Shown: positions 1 to 4,241 of the stretch, piece after piece
How the letters are laid out: every line of letters starts with the position of its first letter
Position numbering within the stretch: the stretch's first letter is position 1
Source: JADFSZ01 sp022560555 [NCBI: PVC group bacterium]
GTDB taxonomy: Bacteria; GCA-001730085; JADFSZ01
Length of the DNA: 6,722 bases
Reading direction: 5' to 3'
Assembly (NCBI GenBank): GCA_022560555.1
Contig: JADFSZ010000097.1
Location: 1 to 6,722, forward strand
Translations under genes and position numbers: made by a program
Notes under the pieces: model-generated
The model's database searches: none
Seen by the model: only the letters and a program-made list of their open reading frames with translations
Told to the model about the DNA's origin: nothing

Positions 1-850
1 CATTTTCTCCCTGACTTGCGGCCACTTGAGAAACCAACGTTTCCGCCATAATCCAGATTTCACCCCCAACATCCACAAAAACGTACGTTTGCTCATCATG
101 AACTGAAACCGCCCGGTTCGCAGGCAAAGTCCAAGGGGTCGTTGTCCAAATGAGAAGATACACAGGCTTTTTTAGGCCCTGGTCATCCTCACATCGAAAT
201 TTGACAAAAATCGACGGGCTTGTTTTAGATTCATGTTCTACTTCGGCTTCCGCGAGAGCCGTCTGACAGGTGCAACACCAATGAATGGGACGCAATTTCT
301 TATAAACAAATCCGCGCTCGACCAATTTTCGAAAACTTTTTAAAATCGCCGCTTCGTAACTAGTATCCATCGTCAAATACGGTTTTTCCCAATCACCAAA
401 AATTCCCAAACGCTCAAACTCTTCCTTCTGTATTTTGATAAATTTATCCGCGTATTCACGGCACTTTTTTCGAATTTTTAAAGTGTCCTCAACGTCTTGA
501 CCCCCTGGAGATTTGACAACCTGGTGCTCGATCGGAAGGCCGTGACAATCCCAGCCGGGGACATACGGACAATCGAAGCCATCCAAAGAATGAAATTTCA
601 CAACAAAATCCTTGAGTGTTTTATTGAGAACATGGCCTAAATGAATGTGACCGTTAGCATAGGGAGGGCCGTCATGAAGAACGTATTTCTTCTGCCCCTT
701 TCGTTTTTCACGCAGCGCGGAATACATATTAAGACTCGACCAATACCGGAGGATCTCCGGTTCTTTCATCGTCAAATTCGCCTTCATGGAAAAATTCGTT
801 GAGGGCAGATTGATCGTGTCTTTATAATTCGTTTTTTCTTGAGTACCCAT
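1..850 (-). CDS. ileS: Isoleucyl-tRNA synthetase, N-terminal part (cut by window edge)
   Basis: Class I aminoacyl-tRNA synthetase that charges tRNA-Ile with isoleucine in the cytoplasm. The frame is open from ATG at 850 to the left edge and gives 283 residues; the family is usually over 900 residues, so about 30% is present. Visible landmarks, in order: the N-terminal DTINLP segment typical of IleS, the HIGH-type motif HLGH (residues 70-73) inside GPPYANGHIHLGH, GWDCHGLPIE (99-108), a Cys pair WCCTC (191-195) followed by TALAEAEVE, and WTTTPWTLPAN (235-245), the start of the CP1 editing domain that hydrolyses Val-tRNA-Ile. The WTTTPWTLPAN motif and GWDCHGLPIE fit IleS rather than ValRS or LeuRS. 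The KMSKS motif, anticodon domain and any C-terminal zinc site lie outside. There is no clear Shine-Dalgarno sequence; the ATG directly follows a heptad array. It is the last gene of the operon seen here and is probably co-transcribed with mtnP. Confidence 0.97.
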   Translation of the reverse strand, partial: MGTQEKTNYKDTINLPSTNFSMKANLTMKEPEILRYWSSLNMYSALREKRKGQKKYVLHDGPPYANGHIHLGHVLNKTLKDFVVKFHSLDGFDCPYVPGWDCHGLPIEHQVVKSPGGQDVEDTLKIRKKCREYADKFIKIQKEEFERLGIFGDWEKPYLTMDTSYEAAILKSFRKLVERGFVYKKLRPIHWCCTCQTALAEAEVEHESKTSPSIFVKFRCEDDQGLKKPVYLLIWTTTPWTLPANRAVSVHDEQTYVFVDVGGEIWIMAETLVSQVAASQGEN

Positions 851-913
851 TGTCAGTTCGGAGTTATGAATTTGTGATTTTTTTCGATTTACTATTTACC
901 ATTTACGATTTAC
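851..913 (-). repeat. Heptad array at the mtnP/ileS junction
   Basis: Read on the minus strand, 913 to 851 divides into exactly nine 7-base units ending at the base before the ileS ATG. The first four units (913-886) are near-identical copies of GTAAATN (GTAAATC, GTAAATG, GTAAATA, GTAAATC). The remaining five are degenerate, ending ACTCCGA, ACTGACA. The first units encode the last residues and stop codon of mtnP, so the array overlaps the gene end by about 11 bases. The four clear copies are seen directly; the phasing of the other five is an inference supported by the whole-number fit. Heptanucleotide intergenic repeats are known in cyanobacteria (STRR elements), but no relationship is claimed. 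Confidence 0.75.
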
Positions 914-1778
914 GGTCTTTCAGATGTTTCCCTATAATGAGTTCCAGCTTTTTTTTAGTGGCATCCGGAATAGCACTTACCTCCGTGATAATGGCTTTGT
1001 CCAGGGCATGAGCGCAAGAGCAATTCCGCTCAACAGGTATCTCGGGAACAATCCGGCGGATCATTTTTTTGGCCTTATCCACATTGGCCAAAAGGTGCTG
1101 AACCACCGTCTCCACCGTAACGTCTTCTTCTTCCTCGTGCCAGCAATCATAATCCGTCACCATCGCCATGGTGACATAACATATCTCGGCTTCTCGCGCG
1201 AGCTTCGCTTCATATAGATTCGTCATCCCAATCACATCCATGCCCCAACTTCGATAAAGTTGCGATTCGGCCTTCGTTGAAAACGCGGGCCCTTCCATGT
1301 TCACATATGTCCCCTTGGCGTGAACCCCCAGATGTTCTCGGCGACCCGCGGCTACCGCCTGTTCGGCTAAAACAGGACAAATCGGTTGGCCAAAGGAAAT
1401 ATGCGCCACACACCCTTCACCAAAAAATGTTCCCTTTCGTCCTTGATTTGTCCGATCCACAAACTGGTCCGGAACAACCATATCCCGGGGTTTATATTCT
1501 TCCTTGAGGCTGCCCACGGCGGAAATCGAAAGAATCCGCGAGACACCCAAAAATTTCATTCCGTAAATGTTAGCCCGGTAATTGATCTCCGACGGTGTTA
1601 AACGATGTCCTTTTCCGTGCCGAGCAAGAAAAACAACGTCCACACCGCCCAAGTTTCCCGTCACATATTCATCCGAGGCCGGTCCCCAAGGGGTATCTAC
1701 CCGAACAGAATTGATATCCATCAAGTCATCCATATTATAAAGTCCGCTTCCGCCAATAATTCCGATTTTTTGTCCCAT
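903..1778 (-). CDS. mtnP: S-methyl-5'-thioadenosine phosphorylase
   Basis: Cytoplasmic enzyme of methionine salvage that splits methylthioadenosine, using phosphate, into adenine and 5-methylthioribose-1-phosphate. It has 291 residues, a normal length for the MTAP branch of the PNP/MTAP phosphorylase family. Seen in order: the phosphate-loop start GGSGLY (9-14), RHG (53-55), SAVGSL (86-91), [12 protein letters not shown] (161-172), the family segment [18 protein letters not shown] (184-201), and TDYDCW (208-213). The two Asp residues of TDYDCW read the 6-amino group of adenine and argue for MTAP over inosine/guanosine phosphorylase. The ATG at 1778 follows the yggU stop by 5 bases, with GAGG about 10 bases upstream inside yggU. 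The last codons (RKS and stop) lie inside the heptad array, so the C-terminal tail may have been remodelled by the repeat. Its position between yggU and ileS suggests operon transcription. Confidence 0.95.
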   Translation of the reverse strand: MGQKIGIIGGSGLYNMDDLMDINSVRVDTPWGPASDEYVTGNLGGVDVVFLARHGKGHRLTPSEINYRANIYGMKFLGVSRILSISAVGSLKEEYKPRDMVVPDQFVDRTNQGRKGTFFGEGCVAHISFGQPICPVLAEQAVAAGRREHLGVHAKGTYVNMEGPAFSTKAESQLYRSWGMDVIGMTNLYEAKLAREAEICYVTMAMVTDYDCWHEEEEDVTVETVVQHLLANVDKAKKMIRRIVPEIPVERNCSCAHALDKAIITEVSAIPDATKKKLELIIGKHLKDRKS

Positions 1779-1783
1779 TTCTG

Positions 1784-2020
1784 CTATGCCTCAATTTTTA
1801 ATGTCTTGTCCCTGGATCTTTTTCCTTTTACGATGGAAACAGCGGATATGCGCACATGATACATTTTCGCAATCATCTTTTTTAGAGCCTCATTGGCTTT
1901 TCCGTCTTCCGGTACCGCGGTAAGCTTGGCCCGAAACCGGTTTTTTCCCAACAAAATCAATTCATTTTTGCGGGCCCGAGGTATTACGCGCACTTCTATC
2001 ACACGAACACTTTGACTCAA
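1784..2020 (-). CDS. yggU: DUF167 / YggU family protein (UPF0235)
   Basis: Small soluble protein of the DUF167 family, whose biochemical role is not settled. It has 78 residues against about 75-100 for the family. The family pattern is clear: an opening strand [12 protein letters not shown], the central [10 protein letters not shown] motif followed by an amphipathic helix, and the terminal [17 protein letters not shown]. The start is a TTG at 2020 that overlaps the TGA of yggT in the 4-base string TTGA, with GGGA about 5 bases upstream. No in-frame ATG precedes it: the nearby upstream ATG belongs to the yggT frame. Overlap plus a weak start codon suggests translational coupling to yggT. The yggT-yggU pair is a common bacterial neighbourhood, which supports the assignment. 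The stop is TAG at 1784-1786, 5 bases before mtnP. Confidence 0.92.
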   Translation of the reverse strand: MSQSVRVIEVRVIPRARKNELILLGKNRFRAKLTAVPEDGKANEALKKMIAKMYHVRISAVSIVKGKRSRDKTLKIEA

Positions 2021-2337
2021 AATATTCCCATGGAGGATGAACTTAATTGAACAATGTAAATATAAAAATTCTGCAGAATTTCCCGCAGAATATTAATCCC
2101 CACAAGCACAACCCAAGGGGTCAAGTCCATCATACCAATTTGCAAAAACGGCATCAGACGTTTGGCTTTTTGAAGAACAGGATCCGTTAATGAACACAAA
2201 ATGCGCACAACAGGATTATACGGATCTGGATTGACCCAGGAAAGGAACACACGGATAAGAATAATCCAGAAATATCCCGACAAAAGCATCATGCCGAAGC
2301 TTAAAATTCCTTTAAGAATAGGACCTAGTACAATCAT
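2017..2337 (-). CDS. yggT: YggT family inner-membrane protein
   Basis: Small integral membrane protein of the YggT/YlmG family. Relatives are linked to cell division or envelope and osmotic functions, without an agreed molecular activity. From the ATG at 2337 it has 106 residues. Two hydrophobic segments (about 6-33 and 72-95) flank the conserved loop LSWVNPDPYNPVVR (32-45) and TDPVLQKAKRLMP (51-63), followed by the DLTPWVV motif (71-77). I chose ATG 2337 because GGAG lies 6 bases upstream. A TTG at 2349 would add four residues (MEWN) but would place that GGAG at the start codon. The gene begins 15 bases after the proC stop and ends by overlapping the yggU TTG start. Loop and topology match the family; only the start is in question. 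Confidence 0.93.
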   Translation of the reverse strand: MIVLGPILKGILSFGMMLLSGYFWIILIRVFLSWVNPDPYNPVVRILCSLTDPVLQKAKRLMPFLQIGMMDLTPWVVLVGINILREILQNFYIYIVQLSSSSMGIF

Positions 2338-2352
2338 GTTCCACTCCAAATT

Positions 2353-3177
2353 TTACGTGTTCAGTTTTGACAAATCATCCGCGCGTTTCGCTGCATTTTT
2401 AACCGTCTCAAGAATGATGCCGGAAAAATCTTTTTGATCCATCACACTCATGCCGGCCTCCGTTGTGCCGCCGGGAGATGTAACTTTTTTCCGGAGCTCT
2501 TCGGGTGGTACGGAAGATTCCGCGAGCAGCTTTGCCGATCCCAGGATCGTCTGAAGTATCAATTCCTTCGCAAGATCAGCCGCTAAACCCAGTTTTTCAC
2601 CAGCACGAATCAACTCTTCGGCTAAACGAAAAACATAAGCCGGGCCCGATCCCGAAAGAGCGGTAATTAAATTCATCTGAGACTCTTTCACCTCAACAAC
2701 CCGTCCGACGGATTCAAAAACAGCTCGAACCACAGAACGATTTTTATCGCTGACGTTCGCGCTAAACGCCAGTGCCGTCATCGCTTCTCCGATAAGAGCC
2801 GGCGTGTTCGGCATCACACGCACAACATCTGTGTCCGGACCTAAAACGTTTTTGATGACCTCCGATGAGACACCGGCCACAATGGAGACGATCACTTTGC
2901 CTTCGGTTTGGTTTGAAATTTCATCCAAAATAGTTTTAATCTGCTGAGGCTTAACGGCCAAAATCAAGATGTCACTGGCTTCAAGGATGGAAATATTCCT
3001 GGAGGAAATATTGATGCCGGTTTCTTCTTTGAGTTGGGTCAGTCTCTCGGGCCTGACATCGCTTGCGTGAATGTTGTCAGGAATAGTAATCTTTTTCTGG
3101 AGCATCCCTTTTATCAGGGCCTCGGCCATATTGCCGGCACCGATAAAACCGATAATTTTACTGATTTTTTTAACCAT
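2353..3177 (-). CDS. proC: Pyrroline-5-carboxylate reductase
   Basis: Catalyses the last step of proline synthesis, the NAD(P)H-dependent reduction of 1-pyrroline-5-carboxylate to proline, in the cytoplasm. It has 274 residues, a normal length (E. coli ProC is 269). The N-terminal Rossmann fold opens with GFIGAGNMAEAL (10-21). VMPNTPALIGEAMTAL (121-136) follows near the active site. The C-terminal dimerisation domain carries the P5CR signature ALSGSGPAYVFRLAEELI (173-190) and SPGGTTEAG (234-242). The ATG at 3177 is the natural start for the Rossmann strand, yet no Shine-Dalgarno sequence precedes it: the 105 bases upstream are a heptad array ending one base before the ATG. Placement between yggS and yggT is the arrangement common in Proteobacteria and many other Gram-negatives. 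Confidence 0.97.
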   Translation of the reverse strand: MVKKISKIIGFIGAGNMAEALIKGMLQKKITIPDNIHASDVRPERLTQLKEETGINISSRNISILEASDILILAVKPQQIKTILDEISNQTEGKVIVSIVAGVSSEVIKNVLGPDTDVVRVMPNTPALIGEAMTALAFSANVSDKNRSVVRAVFESVGRVVEVKESQMNLITALSGSGPAYVFRLAEELIRAGEKLGLAADLAKELILQTILGSAKLLAESSVPPEELRKKVTSPGGTTEAGMSVMDQKDFSGIILETVKNAAKRADDLSKLNT

Positions 3178-3178
3178 T

Positions 3179-3283
3179 TTATGAGTTCAGATGTCAGAGA
3201 CCAGCGGTCAGAGTTCAGAAGTCAGATACTGTCTTCTGTTTTCTGTTATCTGTCTTCTACCTTTGTCATTTATCATTTCTCAT
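3179..3283 (-). repeat. 15-unit heptad array forming a quasi-palindrome between yggS and proC
   Basis: Read on the minus strand from 3283 to 3179, the sequence falls into 15 seven-base units. Three are of type ATGANAA, then AGGTAGA, then four carrying ACAGA or ACAGT, then six of type NNCTGAN or close, then CTCATAA. The array starts inside the last three yggS codons, includes the yggS stop, and ends one base before the proC ATG. The two halves are complementary in a single register centred at 3227. The CAG(A) cores at 3231, 3238, 3245 and 3252 pair with (T)CTG cores at 3223, 3216, 3209 and 3202, and AGAT at 3256-3259 can pair with the core at 3195-3198. The central 23 bases (3216-3238) fold as a 6-bp stem, one A.A mismatch, a 3-bp stem and a 3-base loop. 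Confidence 0.8.
3216..3238 (-). other. Predicted central hairpin of the heptad array
   Basis: On the minus strand, CAGAAG pairs with CTTCTG (6 bp). Inside this lies an A.A mismatch and then CAG/CTG (3 bp) closing a TAT loop. Further CAGA/TCTG pairs continue outward in the same register, separated by 3x3 internal loops. No T-run follows, so this does not look like an intrinsic terminator. An mRNA stability or processing element between yggS and proC is possible but unproven. Confidence 0.5.
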
Positions 3284-3959
3284 TGGTTTCTAAGACTCCC
3301 TCAAAAACGGCACTGCCGATTCGAAGTATATCCGCGCCTTCTTCCAAAGCCAACGGATAATCGTGACTCATCCCCATAGATAATTTCCATCTTGAATTGT
3401 ATTTTAGCCGCATGTTGTGCAATGCCTTAAATGTGCTGCGAATCCATTCAGCATCATCGGTTAAAGGCGCCATCGTCATCAGACCCAGTATGCGAATATT
3501 CTGACAAGACTCTATCTGATTTAAAACGCTTTCGACCTCTTCGGGGCGGAGGCCCCATTTAGCCTCCTCACCGGATGTGTTCACCTCCAAAAAAACATCA
3601 ACCTTCTTGCCAACTTTTTCGGCTTGTTGATTTATCGCTTGGGCCAATTTCAAACTATCCACAGAATGAATCGTTGAAAATATTTCGAGAGCCGTTTTGA
3701 CTTTGTTGGTCTGCAAATGACCGATCATGTGCCAGCAAAAAGGTTCTTTGATATGACGTATCTTTTCTTTCGCTTCTTGGACTCTATTTTCACCCAAATC
3801 CTGAACATCCAGAGCCATCAATTCACGCACCACTTCGGCAGGAATTGTTTTCGTAACGACAACGAGTCTAATCTCTTGGCTGTTCCGGTGATGTTTCTCA
3901 CAAATGTGCCGGATATGTGTGCGTATCCGATCAAGATTTTCCCGAAGACGCTCCTTCAT
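3273..3959 (-). CDS. yggS: YggS-family pyridoxal phosphate homeostasis protein
   Basis: PLP-binding protein of the YggS/PROSC (PLPBP) family with an alanine-racemase-like TIM-barrel fold. Members are thought to buffer cellular PLP and affect amino-acid pools rather than catalyse a known reaction. It has 228 residues, which is typical. Seen: RLVVVTKTIP (31-40) with the likely PLP-Schiff-base Lys37, DLGENRVQEAKEK (54-66), WHMIGHLQTNK (76-86), EVNTSGEEAKWGL (125-137), GLMTMAPL (159-166), and the phosphate-binding end SMGMSHDYPLALEEGADILR (194-213) followed by IGSAVFEG. The ATG at 3959 matches the usual N-terminus. There is no Shine-Dalgarno sequence: six C residues precede the ATG, and the promoter -10 ends only 8 bases upstream, so the mRNA may be leaderless or nearly so. 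It is the first gene of the operon. Its last codons fall inside a heptad array. Confidence 0.96.
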   Translation of the reverse strand: MKERLRENLDRIRTHIRHICEKHHRNSQEIRLVVVTKTIPAEVVRELMALDVQDLGENRVQEAKEKIRHIKEPFCWHMIGHLQTNKVKTALEIFSTIHSVDSLKLAQAINQQAEKVGKKVDVFLEVNTSGEEAKWGLRPEEVESVLNQIESCQNIRILGLMTMAPLTDDAEWIRSTFKALHNMRLKYNSRWKLSMGMSHDYPLALEEGADILRIGSAVFEGVLETNEK

Positions 3960-3967
3960 GGGGGGCT

Positions 3968-3995
3968 ATTATAGTGAAAACTTTAGAAAAATCAA
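3968..3995 (-). promoter_or_regulatory. Predicted sigma70-type promoter of the yggS operon
   Basis: On the minus strand there is a -35 of TTGATT (3995-3990; 4 of 6 consensus bases), a 16-base spacer, and a perfect TATAAT -10 (3973-3968). Only 8 bases (AGCCCCCC) separate the -10 from the yggS ATG. A usual initiation site would therefore fall within a few bases of, or at, the start codon. An AT-rich tract (about 3998-4010) lies upstream and could act as an UP element. This is the only convincing promoter found ahead of the six-gene operon. Confidence 0.7.
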
Positions 3996-4012
3996 TCCAA
4001 TTATATATATGT

Positions 4013-4022
4013 TGCCCGGGCA
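4013..4022. repeat. 10-bp perfect palindrome in the divergent promoter region
   Basis: TGCCCGGGCA is a perfect self-complementary decamer, GC-rich within an otherwise AT-rich spacer. It abuts the -35 of the plus-strand promoter (4023) and lies 18 bases upstream of the minus-strand -35. It could be an operator shared by the two divergent promoters. A palindrome this short can also occur by chance. Confidence 0.35.
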
Positions 4023-4049
4023 TTGACATTATCTTAATAATTTGATAAT
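4023..4049 (+). promoter_or_regulatory. Predicted promoter of the pilin-like surface protein gene
   Basis: A perfect -35 TTGACA (4023-4028) is followed by GATAAT (4044-4049; 5 of 6 consensus bases) after a 15-base spacer. An alternative is a poorer TAATGT at 4046-4051 with a 17-base spacer. The ATG at 4059 is only 9 bases past GATAAT, and no Shine-Dalgarno sequence is present, so the transcript would have little or no leader. The short spacer suggests a regulated or weak promoter, or the need for a bound factor. Confidence 0.55.
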
Positions 4050-4051
4050 GT
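4026..4051. promoter_or_regulatory. Dyad (8+8 bp inverted repeat) overlapping the promoter, possible operator
   Basis: ACATTATC (4026-4033) and GATAATGT (4044-4051) are perfect inverted copies separated by 10 AT-rich bases. The left arm shares ACA with the -35 and the right arm contains the -10, so a dimeric DNA-binding protein here would block RNA polymerase. Half-site centres are 18 bp apart, close to two helical turns. Part of the right arm's symmetry comes from the -10 itself, so function is inferred. Confidence 0.45.
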
Positions 4052-4058
4052 TAAACTT

Positions 4059-4241
4059 ATGAGGAACTCAACCGGAGCTTCTCTCATGGCGGCCATCGTC
4101 ATCATGGTTCTAATAGCCACTTTGGGAGGCACGTTTACATTTCTGATGTCCACGCATTATCGGGCTTTGCCGCTCGATACAGACTTCGCCCAAGCCAACA
4201 GCATCGCACATGCGGGAGTGGAGTGGACCTTAAAAAATCTC
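4059..4241 (+). other. Pilin-like N-terminal segment (PilX/MshP-like)
   Basis: Residues 1-61. A short basic leader ends in Gly6, then comes an about 23-residue hydrophobic helix starting ASLMAAIVIMV, and then an amphipathic stretch ending in AHAGVEWTLKNL. The residue at mature position 5 is Ala, not the Glu of major pilins. GspK-type pseudopilins and the PilX/MshP-type minor subunits also often depart from Glu5. Cleavage by a prepilin peptidase is inferred; a plain N-terminal membrane anchor is the alternative. Confidence 0.6.

Noticed and set aside
924-1859. Several plus-strand open frames of 67-97 codons across this region
   Set aside because: They lie antisense to mtnP and yggU, whose family motifs are complete, and their translations show no recognisable domain.
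2338-2349. TTG at 2349 as the yggT start
   Set aside because: The ATG at 2337 has GGAG at ideal spacing, and the extra MEWN residues are not needed by the family pattern.
3179-3283. Intrinsic terminator or CRISPR-like array between yggS and proC
   Set aside because: The hairpin lacks a T-run, and the units are 7 bases with no spacers. Termination here would also cut the operon from its only visible promoter.
3998-4010. TATATAT tract as a -10 element
   Set aside because: No suitably spaced -35 on either strand gives a better promoter than the two listed; it is more likely general AT-richness or an UP element.
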